DNA from: Thereva unica
Taxonomy: Eukaryota; Arthropoda; Insecta; Diptera; Therevidae
Assembly: GCA_949987705.1 (NCBI GenBank)
Contig: OX465283.1
Location: 91,437,813 to 91,501,812, forward strand
Direction of reading: 5' to 3'
Length of the DNA stretch: 64,000 nt
Part shown: positions 52,798 through 61,982 of the stretch, in pieces
Position numbering within the stretch: the stretch's first letter is position 1
How the letters are laid out: each line of letters begins with the position of its first letter
The notes under the pieces: model-generated
Seen by the model: only the letters and a program-made list of their open reading frames with translations
Told to the model about the DNA's origin: nothing
The model's database searches: none
Position numbers and translations under genes: made by a program

Positions 52798-54856
52798 ACG
52801 TTTAAATCCTTATCGCAGATAATGTCATTTAAAATTTTCCAGCCGGATGACATGCAATGAAGATGAAAATTTTTCTTTGTTAGATGCTATGAATTATAAT
52901 CAATGTTAAACAAACGTAGCGGGTGTTCTTGTCAAGGACTTACTTTCTTTGTAAGTCGATAATGAAAATTTTAATGAAAGTACTGGTATTTAGCAGAGGC
53001 ACTTGATACCGTTGTTTAAGCACTATTTCTACCAAGAGGTGTCGAAAAACACTTTTCAAAGTATGCGTGTGGAAAATGCTTAGTAGAGAAACCATTGATT
53101 TGTAAAAACTGTGATATTAAATAAGGAAAAAGTTTCATTACAGTGCGGTTTTTATGACTACTGTTTTTTCTTGTTACAAAGATTGAAAAGACACCGTTTG
53201 GTCAAAATAGGTACACACAAAATCGTGGTAGAAATAGTGTTAAAAACTAATTTCTCAGATGAGGCTTCTATAAACTAATATATATTCAAAACAAAGGTTG
53301 AACATTGTAATAATTGCAAGAATATTTATTAAAACAAGGAGAATGGCTTGGACTTAAAAATTAGTCCCTTTTAAATAGTAAAAATTACATAAACAGTACT
53401 AATCCGGGGTCTTACATTCGCCTTGAAAACTTCTTTTTGATTTGGGTAAAGCTCATATCAAAATTTTTGGGAAGGGGTTTAGTGAACGGTCGCAAGAAAT
53501 TCCATTAAATCAAAACCTATGCAAAAGTGCTATACCAGAAAAGACAGAAACATTGCTAATAACGACTAATAAATAGCTTGGTGTACTGTATGCCCTCCAT
53601 ATTTCCCTCTTATCCTCTTTGTTCTTGCCGTATATGCAAATATAGTTGTGCTTGTTTGATCACAACAAATCGTGGGTTGTGCTTACGTTTTAAAATGCGC
53701 CTACGGTGGTGTTATATACTATGCAAAATATAAACTCGCAAAATATAAATTCGAAGGAGTATATACTATCGTTTGTGAAAAAATTGCATGATCTACAGTT
53801 GTTATTGTAATTATTTTTGCGATAAAACCTACCATTTAAGAGATATTTGTTTTTGAATGTTGGATCTTGGAAAATTTTGTAAAGTAAGTTCGATAGATTG
53901 GACTAGATGTATTTTTGTTCCAGTAAGCACTTTGGGAACGAGTCCCCCAAATTTTGACAGCAAGTGGTGTCACGGCTACCAAGTTGTGTTCAAAACATCA
54001 GGCCGGTTCAAAGAAAAGTGTGTTTAAAATGCATGAATACGATGCAACTAACAAAAATGTCAAATATTCCAAGTAACTCCCAAAAAAATTGAAAAATTAG
54101 GAGTTACAAACATAGTGGAAACATATTTGTTTTTGATATAACGTGTAAATTTAATAAATAAACCACCTGGTTCCACTATTAGAACAGGCAGCAAAGGAAC
54201 TTTCGACCGCGTCATCGCGTCACAGGGTAAATTTTCTATATTAGGATAGTATTTTTATAATTGTGTTAGGAAACGTTGAGTTGCCAAGGTATATCCTGGT
54301 ACCATAAGGGATATATTATTATAAACAGTTATTTTATAACAAAACGAAAATTAAAATTGTAACAATTTTGTAATATTTTTGGACGGATTTAGAACTAGAA
54401 ATGTAATATAACTTTTTTTCGTAAAGTTAATAATTTAAATACACATTAATCTTTAAAAATTAAAAATTTTCCAATTATTTTACAATTCTTAATTTTTTAT
54501 ATCATCTAAACTCCCAAAAAATCTTATTAGCAATTTTAATATTTTAATTGTTTTTTATATTTTTAGTGCGCCAGCCTAATCGTTCGTTTACGAAAAAAAG
54601 TTAGTTAAAAACAATATAAGACCCATTTCATTTTATTATCACAATCGCAGGTAGAAAAATATTCTTTTCCTTTCCAAAGATTCTATTTCAGTTCATTACT
54701 ATACTACCACACCAAAAAGTTATTGCGCACACACAACCTGCTTAACAGTGAAAAACTTGAAGAGAGAGTCATGATGAGTTCGCTCTCAAAGAAAACAAAA
54801 AGCTCGGATGGGTTACGACTTGTGACCCATTTTGGACGTCGTAACCCATTGTTCCT
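52798..54856. other. No gene recognised
   Basis: Two kilobases of AT-rich non-coding DNA up to the right TIR of the composite. No coding frame or clear inverted repeat was found. Confidence 0.45.
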
Positions 54857-54894
54857 GTTGTTCCCTCTGTATGTTAAGTACTCTGTGATTGTAG

Positions 54895-55113
54895 TGTTGA
54901 AGTAAATTCTGATAGGTACTAGTTTAAGTCAAAATGTATTAGATTGGTTATCATATATTTTTGAGCTGACAGCACTTTTTTCTTTTTCTTTTACTACGGT
55001 CTGTTCTTAATTTGTAACTAAAGTAAAAGCGTGTTTTTTCTTTCCAAGTGTATTAATTTTGTTTAATAAAATAATAATGGTAAAATTAGAATCTAAATAG
55101 TATTACTTTAACA
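54895..55113 (+). repeat. Copia 5' LTR
   Basis: 219 bp from TGTTGAAG to CTTTAACA. The borders are set by the TG and CA ends and by the primer site immediately following; there is no second LTR to compare. Confidence 0.6.
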
Positions 55114-55128
55114 GGTTATGGTCCCAGC
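55114..55128 (+). promoter_or_regulatory. Copia primer-binding site (internal initiator tRNA-Met type)
   Basis: GGTTATGGTCCCAGC closely resembles the GGTTATGGGCCCAG site of Drosophila copia, which pairs with an internal part of initiator tRNA-Met. One base differs. Confidence 0.65.
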
Positions 55129-55160
55129 TACGTTATCGATGTGTAAGCAGGAAAAGTGAT

Positions 55161-57522
55161 ATGAAAAAAATGGATCTGAAAATCTTTAAAACCACTGTCA
55201 GGCGAAAAAGAATGGCCGCTATGGAAAAGAAAAATTCGCGATTTGGTCGATTACCACGAAGGAGCAATAGATGTTATCGATGGAAAATTGGTCAAACCAG
55301 AACAGCCAGCAGAAGATGCAACTTCTGAACAATTGAAAACATACAAGCAGAAAAATGATTTATTCAGAAAGGCAAATAGCTACGCTAAATCGATGATTAC
55401 GTCATCTGTAACAGATTCAGTCTATCAGAAAATAATGGACAAAGAAACAGCTCATGAAGCATGGGAAGCGCTTAAACAAAATTATGAAGCAAGCGCTAAG
55501 AATCAGCTATTTAAAATATGCACTGATTTTTTCGCTTTTGAGTGGTCCAGTAATGATGATGTATCAACACATGTTGCCAAATTAAAAAGCGTATTTAATG
55601 AATTAAATGCCGGACTGACAGAAATAAAAGAGAATACAATACCACAAATGTTGTTAATATGTAAAATTCTTCAGATTCTTCCAGACAAGTTTGAAGCATT
55701 TAAATCTGGATGGATGCTATTGTCCCAGGATGAAAATAAGTCTTTTAATGAATTAAGTTCAAAACTGTGTATCTATGAAAGAAGTTTTAGTCGCACCACC
55801 GATCAAAATGTAGTTCAAGAAGCATTAATGGTAAAGCAACGACAAAAATACTTCAACAAAAAGAATTCATTCTGCAAACATTGTAAAAAGAAAGGTCATT
55901 GGATTACAGAAAACGAATGGCAGATGAAAAGGAGCAGAAATATAGAAGAGAAGTTCCAGAACAAATTAGAAATGACGCCGCCGTCGTCGAGTTCAACTCA
56001 GCAAATGCTGATATACTGTTTGCAGGTAGTAACAATGATAAAACTAATGCATGGTGGATTGACAATGGAGCTACGAAGCATGTAACGAATAATCGTGAAC
56101 TCTTCGCAAAATATGAAGAATTCGAAAAAGAATTTGCAGTCAATTGTGAAGGGGTGAAAATCTAAAAGCTGTTGGCAAGGGCGAAGTGCATTTAAGAACA
56201 AAAGTTGGAAACATAAATAAAAAACTTATTCTGATGGATGTGTGGCATGTCCCAAAGATTTCGAAAAATCTTTTTTCAGTCTTAGCTGCCCAAGATCGGA
56301 ACTTTTTCTTCTTCGGGACGTCCCCGCACCGGATACGCTGCTGTCGGTGCCGCTGGGTCCCGAACTCTATTCACGATTCGCTTCCATTCTTCTCGGTTTT
56401 TGGCGGTGTCTCGAGCCTCGGTAACTGATAATCGTTGATTCTTTAAGTCACCCTCGATATTCTTCAACCAGGTTTTCTTCGGTGCCGATCGCTGTATTCG
56501 GAACTTAAATAGTACTTTTGAGTCTACAGCAACAAAATGTTCATTGAAAACGAACGATAACATTCTCTTAAATGGAACTCGTTTTAGATATGGAACATTA
56601 TATAAAGCTGATGCCACCGTGATTAGTACTACAAATGATGAAATCAATCTAACAACTGCAGATAGCTCATCAATATTACAAGTATATCATGAAAGATGGG
56701 GACATCAAGATAAAAGACGAATTAAAAGAAAATTAGAAAAAGAACTAAATATCATTGTAAAGTCAAATACAGAAGTATGCGAGCCATGTGTTTATGGGAA
56801 GGCACACAGGTTACCCTTTGGAACCAGAGAAAGTGCTACGAAACCTGGTGAGTTAATATCAGGTGACATTTGTGGTCCTTTTCCAGAATCATATGGTAAG
56901 CGCAAGTATCTTGTAGTATTCAAAGACAGTTACACGAAATTTAGATACGGATTTGTCGTTAAGGAAAAGTCACAGGTAAAAGAAGTCTTAAAACGATTAA
57001 TAGCCTTTACAGAAAAACAAGGTCATGTAATCAAAGAATTTCTTAGTGATAATGGCGGAGAATTTGACAATGATGATGTAAAAACTATACTAAGTGACAA
57101 AGGAATTATTCAAAGATTCACAGCTCCATATACGACACAACAAAATGGCATAGTCGAAAGAGATAATCGAACAATTGTAGAAATGACGCGAACTTTTAAA
57201 TATAGTACAGAAAAAATTGAATTTCCTGATGCAATGTGGGCAGAATTAGTGGCCACTGCAGTATACATCTTAAATAGGATAGGAAAGATAAAAGTCCGTA
57301 TGAATTGTGGGTAAGGAAAAAGCCTAGAATCAAACATATGAGAATAATAGGAAGTGTTTGTTATGTACATGTGCCACAACAAGAACGGAAGAAAATGGAC
57401 AAGAAAGCATTCAAAGGTTACCTCTTAGGATATGATGGAGATGATCGTTATCGAATTTGGGTAAAAGAGCAGAACCAAGTCATCGTATCAAGGGACGTTA
57501 TTACGTTCAAGATTTCGCGTAA
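55161..57522 (+). pseudogene. Copia gag-protease-integrase, broken
   Basis: Gag begins near 55161 (MKKMDLKIFK, then a frameshift) and has the UBN2-like domain (KPLSGEKEWPLW, YAKSMITSSV, AHEAWEALK). The knuckle CKHCKKKGHW is disrupted by a frameshift near 55905 and a Cys-to-Tyr change. Protease has WWIDNGATKHV. After the LINE insertion, integrase shows the HHCC finger (HERWGH to CEPCVYGKAHR) and DDE residues in GDICGPF, LSDNGGEF and GIVERDN. A frameshift near 57305 leads into KPRIKHMRIIGSVCY and KGYLLGYDGD, ending at DVITF near 57515. Confidence 0.87.
56286..56490 (-). mobile_element. 3' end of a LINE inserted in Copia
   Basis: The minus strand codes for SAPKKTWLKNIEGDL, LSVTEARDTAKNREEW and VRGRPEEEKV, a typical C-terminal tail of RTE-like ORF2, and ends in a TTC/GAA-rich 3' end. 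GATCG occurs next to both borders and Copia coding resumes after it, so it is a 5'-truncated LINE insertion with a 5-bp duplicate. Its sequence differs from the RTE family at 5801. Confidence 0.68.
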
Positions 57523-58714
57523 TGTATGACTTTTCTTATTTGGGCGCCACGTAGACGGTCTACGAACCGATTATTATATAAAAAAAAAACTTGAAGGACA
57601 GTTAGTTTTGTAATTTTATTTACACTTGAATTTTGAATTCTTAAACAATCAATTTAATTTAGATACTTAATAATCAATTTAATTTAGATACTCAATAATC
57701 AATTTAATTTATAATAAAGGTTACAAATTCCTACCTGTGCCTAGCCTTATCCCGATCCTAATCTCCTTTTCTTCAAAAAAATTCGATTTACGGTTTCCTT
57801 CTTCGCTTTCCCGTTAATACCGACTATACTATAATTAAACTTCTCCTTTTCTTAAAAAAAAAAAAATCGATTTCGGTTTTCTTCACTTTCCCGTTAATAT
57901 ATGCTATAACTTCACTCTATCAAATTCCGGACTCTATCGTATCAAAAAAAGCAAAAAGCCCCCTATCACACAAGGGCCCATGTTTATATAGGGAAATGGT
58001 CCCTATTTCCAAAGGTTCCCGCTGTTTACAATACTGTTTCCGACCGTTCCAATGATGTTGGTTGAAATTGGTATGTCGGTTATAATCGGTAAACATTTGA
58101 AATATTATCAATAATATTTTTCATAAATCTTGGACCTTGGATTTTTGGCGGCCGGGTGCTACTCCTGGGAAAATTCTACGTGCAAGCATAATCTCGCGAA
58201 CGGCGAAGAAGCCAGAAGTATGGTCTGGATATGCTTGCCGGATTTTCCAGGGCTAACCCATTTCTCCCGTTTATCATCCCCTAGAGCACTCCTTGGTGGT
58301 TAATATGCCTTCTGGTATTATTATGTAGTCTTGTGCTGTGAAATTTAGTATATTTATTTTTTGCGTGATTATATTTTAGAGATTAAAATCGGTACGGGCT
58401 CAATTAACAGGTGAGTTCTATGTATTTAATTAATACTATTTACTATTTTTTTATTTATTTAATTAAGACTATTTATTAAATTATATCTATTTTTTTCCAT
58501 TTTGGTGATCGTCTATGGGCTGCTCCGCTTCTGGTGGTTGGTCCTGAATTTAAAAAAAAGAGGTCCTGGATTTCAAAAAAAGAGACCTTAAGAGACCTGA
58601 AAAGAGAGATCCAGCAGCAGTAAGGTTCTTTAAGGGACGACAGACATAGGTAAGTATCTATAGCATACTATTATATATTAAATATTAACGCCCCTCTATT
58701 TTTAGGTCGTAACA
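57523..58714 (-). repeat. LTR of a second Gypsy family (minus strand)
   Basis: On the minus strand the LTR starts TGTTACGACC at 58714, directly after a purine-rich GAAGGAAGGGGAGGTA, and ends at AGTCATACA near 57523. It abuts interrupted Copia coding sequence. No second LTR is present, so the 3' border is provisional. The interior is AT-rich and non-coding. Confidence 0.6.
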
Positions 58715-58730
58715 TACCTCCCCTTCCTTC
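58715..58730 (-). promoter_or_regulatory. Polypurine tract of the second Gypsy family
   Basis: GAAGGAAGGGGAGGTA on the minus strand, between the integrase-side sequence and the LTR start. Confidence 0.65.
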
Positions 58731-58867
58731 AAGATATTTCGAAGAATAGATTCGAAGAAATCTCAAGAGGTATGAACGTTAGCTCTCTCCAAGTGTCAAA
58801 TTTCACTCTATAAACCTAACTATATACCATCACCCTGCCTTATCCTATTTCTTATCGCTACACGTTA

Positions 58868-58955
58868 ACCACCACCATGTCTTATTCTACTACAAGTTAC
58901 CACCACCATGTCTTATTCTACTACAAGTTACCACCACCATGTCTTACTCTACTGC
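58868..58955. repeat. 31-bp tandem repeat, nearly three copies
   Basis: ACCACCACCATGTCTTATTC and the following 11 bases recur with a period of 31 at 58868, 58899 and 58930. It lies between the end of the integrase frame and the polypurine tract of the minus-strand Gypsy element. Confidence 0.85.
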
Positions 58956-58992
58956 TTTAATCCTATAAGCTTATTTATAACTAACTTCTCCT

Positions 58993-59536
58993 TCAGCCTG
59001 GAGTTGACAAATCCGAATTCTCGGCTATCTTTAAGTCCTTGGAATGCCAAACTCCAGCATCTTTACCGGTGCGATCTTTTAATCGATAAGTCCACGGAGT
59101 CAATACTTTTGTTATGGTAAATGGCTCCACGTATTTCGAGGCTAGCTTTGCACTGAAATATTGCGCGGCATCGGACAGAACATAGTTCTTCCGTAAAACT
59201 AAATTATTAACGTAATACCTCTGATCTCTTCTTCTAAGATTGTAGGTGTTTTTCGTTGCTTCTGCTAATTTGCTTAACCTTTCCCTGACGTCTTTCCACA
59301 CGTCTTGTAGTACCTTCGAACGGACTTCGGGGTTGTCTTCTCCCTGACTCGCCCCATGCGCCTGGCCATGTAACACCATTTCCTTGCCGAAATTAATAAA
59401 GTATGGCGTTAACTTCGTGCCCTCGTGTGTTCCAGTTCGAATTGCGCAGCCAATTTTTGCTAGGTATGTGTCCCACGTCCGATGGTTATAGGCGCGCAAC
59501 ATCGACTTCACATTTTGATTCATCCTTTCAGTTGGG
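58993..59536 (-). pseudogene. Gypsy integrase C-terminal part (second family)
   Basis: The minus-strand frame reads ERMNQNVKSMLRAY, WDTYLAKIGCAIRT, THEGTKLTPYFINFG and, after a linker, YVNNLVLRKNYVLSD and YVEPFTITKVLTPWTYRL, the end of the core and the C-terminal domain of a Gypsy integrase. It ends at 58993. Upstream of ERMNQ the similarity stops abruptly at a tRNA-like segment, so the 5' part is lost. It differs clearly from the A/B/C family. Confidence 0.82.
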
Positions 59537-59600
59537 ATCGAACCCTGGTCCTTTCGCACCCCGATCTAGCGCCTTCCCATTACTCCAAACGCTAACTTGT
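59530..59600 (-). ncRNA. tRNA-like relic (SINE head or tRNA pseudogene)
   Basis: On the minus strand TTTGGAGTAATGGGAAGGCG resembles an A box and GGTTCGATCCC (59534-59544 on the plus strand) is a perfect B box, about 30 bases apart. It abuts the truncated integrase. No anticodon arm is evident. Confidence 0.5.
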
Positions 59601-59898
59601 AGGAATGTGGCAATAAACATAATTATTCATGCTTACGTAAAAATGTACATTCCAATGCAAGATATGTATAAAGTTTCGAAGGAAGTAAACAACTGAATTA
59701 TGACAACAGAAATGTTTTTTGTATATTTTATGGAAATTGATAAATCATAGGTAAAACGAAGAGTAATGTAATATTGCCATAGATGGTGTTCACTATTCTT
59801 TGTCATAGATGGGGTGCAATTAAGATATATCAATTCTTTCAAATTCTTGGCGGGTAATTATTGTATGATTCTTTCAGCAGCATCTCCATGAAAGATAC
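59601..59898. other. No gene recognised
   Basis: AT-rich spacer; a short direct repeat CATAGATGG occurs near 59780 and 59805. The last four bases, ATAC, are the left flank of Gypsy-C. Confidence 0.4.
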
Positions 59899-60361
59899 TG
59901 TGATGATTATGCGCCATCTGTTTGTCGAGAGGATGAATCAACGATTCTCGGTTGTTGTCTGAATTAAGAATTTATGTACTAAACTAACGAGCTATAAGCG
60001 AAGACAACTTCAAGCTGGTCGAAACTAAAAGAAACATAGAACATACCACAAGGAACCAGAAAACGAAGGTTCCAGAAAGTAGACAAAGGTGGAGCTGCCT
60101 ATATAAAAGCGCCTGGCACCCGCTATCGAGTCAGTTTTGATTATAAAGGCGATACAAGTGTTCCAAAGTGAAAAGTGGTGAAATAAAAAGCGATAATTAA
60201 TGCGAAATATTAAATTTGCTAGTGATTATAGTGAACTCTAAGAATTGTGTTTGTGTTATTAAATTGTGTGTTGTTTCGTAATAAATAAATTTTGTGTGGA
60301 TAATTAAAAAGTGTATTCCTTAATTAATCCTACGAATCCGTTAAGCCGTAAAAACGTTACA
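59899..60361 (+). repeat. Gypsy-C 5' LTR
   Basis: 463 bp from TGTGATGATTATG to CGTTACA, preceded by ATAC. It differs from the A and B LTRs by substitutions and small deletions upstream of the promoter but keeps heat-shock site, TATA box and initiator. Confidence 0.9.
60065..60109 (+). promoter_or_regulatory. Heat-shock element plus TATA box of the Gypsy-C LTR
   Basis: GAAGGTTCCAGAA (60065-60077), TATAAAAG (60102-60109) and TCAGTTTTGA (60131-60140) as likely initiator. Sequence between these elements differs from A and B, while the elements themselves are kept. Confidence 0.75.
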
Positions 60362-60363
60362 AT

Positions 60364-60380
60364 TGGTGTCAGAAGTGGGA
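60364..60380 (+). promoter_or_regulatory. Gypsy-C primer-binding site
   Basis: TGGTGTCAGAAGTGGGA, identical to Gypsy-A and two bases after the LTR end. Confidence 0.75.
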
Positions 60381-60472
60381 TTAATTAAGAGATAAGTGAA
60401 ATAAGTGAACTTGAACAATAATTGTGATTGGAATTAAATTTTGTGCGTGAGAAATAAGGACTTCTTAATAAA

Positions 60473-61935
60473 ATGGGTCGAAAGCTAGTGGATTTGCGCA
60501 CTGTAGAGTTAAAAAGAGAATTAAGTAAACGCTCGTTGTCAACGGTGGGGGTTAAAAATTCCCTAACCGCCCTGCTTCGAGAAGCTATGGTGAACGAAGG
60601 TAAGGATCCTGAAACCTACATTTTTGAAGGCGAGGTAGAAGCAGAGCCAGAAGAAGCGACAGTGAGTATGGCAGAACTTCTTAAAACATTGATGGAGATG
60701 AAGGAAGTGCAAGAGCGTGCATCAGCGGAGATGAAGGCAGATATGAAGGAATTACAAGAACGTTCAACTATAGAAATCAAGGCGGAAGTGTTGGCGTTAA
60801 AGGATGAACAGAAATTGTTAGCAGTAGCTCATGAACGCTCGTTAGCAGAACTCAAAGAGTCTATGGAAGAGCAGAAGAACCAACTGGAGCAGAAAATCGA
60901 ATCATTCTCCCTTTCTGTCGACAACAAGCTAGATAACATGAAAGAAAATGTAAGGAATGATCTGGAAAATCTCGAATCTTCCATCAAGGCAAATGTGAGG
61001 AATGATCTGGAAAATCTCGAATCTTCTATTAAAGAAAATGTAGAGAATGATTTGGAAAAGCTGATGAAAAGTTGAAGATTGAGCTAGAATCGGTCAGGGC
61101 CGAGCTAGAAAGGGTAAAGATTCACCACCCAGCGACGGCATCTCACGAAGTCATCGGAGTTAGGAAACTGCAGCCTCCAACTTTCGACGGGCAAAGCCCA
61201 TGGTCTACTTATAAGCTCCAATTCGAAGCAGCAGCAACAGGCAATTTCTGGACTGAGGAGGAGAAAGCAACCGCCTTAACGTTGTCACTAAGGGGCACAG
61301 CAGCAGAAATATTGCAGTCAATACCAGCAGAACATCGCAACAGCTACGGGTTCTTAGTTCAAGCGCTGGAAATGCGTTACGGTGATCAACACATGCAAGA
61401 GGTTTATCGACTTCAACTTCGCAATCGACTTCAAAAGCCAGGAGAAACTTTACAACAACTATGCGCCGATATCGAGAGGTTAGTGCATCTGGCTTATCCT
61501 AGCTTCGGCCAAGACTACATCAACGAAGTAGCAAGAGAGGCTTTCCTTAACTCTTTTGCCGACCGAGATCTACAACAGGCAGCCAGATTGGCCGGAAAGA
61601 AGAATACTGCAGAAGTTTTGACATATGCTCTGGCATACGAGGCAGCGAGGCAAGCATCAAGAAGTGCAGTCCGCCTCAGAGAGATCCACACAACAGAGGA
61701 TAGTTGCAACAGAATGAATGCAACGGAAGTACGCGGTCGACTCCGATGCTGGAACTGTAGTGAACCGGGTCATTTGCAAAGGAATTGCAGAAAGCGAAGG
61801 AGAGCAGAGTCTCCCGAAAATAGGAGTGGCGGAACTTGCTGTGAAAAATGCGGACATCGGAAGAAAGGTGACCAGAGGGAGGCCGAAAACAATGACTCCG
61901 TGTCTCCCCGCGGACAGCAGCAGGGAAACGAATAA
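60473..61935 (+). pseudogene. gag: Gypsy-C gag with a single frameshifting deletion
   Basis: ATG at 60473 after a 110-base leader. Residues 1-45 form a SAP-like motif (LVDLRTVELKRELSKR), followed by a coiled coil to about residue 195 with three 15-residue repeats. A 22-base deletion near 61060, seen against Gypsy-A, shifts the frame, and a TGA ends the first part at 61075. The second part (from about 61070) holds the capsid-like gag domain and a CCHC knuckle CWNCSEPGHLQRNC, a further CCEKCGHRKK segment, and ends QQQGNE at TAA 61933-61935. Otherwise it appears undamaged. Confidence 0.88.
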
Positions 61936-61982
61936 AGACTAACTCCATGGGGCGGGAGTTAGTCGGGGAAATCGATGCCCCC
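61923..61982 (+). promoter_or_regulatory. Predicted -1 ribosomal frameshift signal, Gypsy-C gag/pol
   Basis: GGGAAAC (61923-61929) in phase G GGA AAC, 7-nt spacer holding the gag stop, then a perfect 10-bp stem GACTAACTCC (61937-61946) with GGAGTTAGTC (61955-61964). The 8-nt loop contains GGGGC (61949-61953), complementary to GCCCC (61977-61981), which allows an H-type pseudoknot. The pol frame, -1 relative to gag, has no stop between the heptamer and the pol ATG at 61947. Confidence 0.78.

Larger units (their letters stand above)
48917..54887. mobile_element. 6-kb TIR-bounded composite element with ATTGTAG duplicates
   Basis: CACAGAGTACTTAATATACA at 48917 is matched at 54887 by its reverse complement; the TIR is about 31 bp with one mismatch. 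ATTGTAG is found on both sides (48910-48916 and 54888-54894). Inside are a foldback MITE, a SINE-like relic, two LINE relics and much unrecognised AT-rich DNA, but no transposase that I can identify. The 7-bp duplication does not by itself settle the superfamily. Confidence 0.68.
54895..57522 (+). mobile_element. Copia LTR retrotransposon, truncated after integrase
   Basis: A short LTR, a Copia-type internal tRNA-iMet primer site, gag, protease and integrase follow in order; RT, RNase H and the 3' LTR are missing because sequence of another element starts at 57523. A LINE fragment is inserted at 56286-56490. Confidence 0.82.

Noticed and set aside
48917..54887. A Polinton/Maverick giant element
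   Set aside because: The unit is only 6 kb and no DNA polymerase B, retroviral-type integrase, protease or capsid gene is visible; its duplicates are 7 bp rather than 6.
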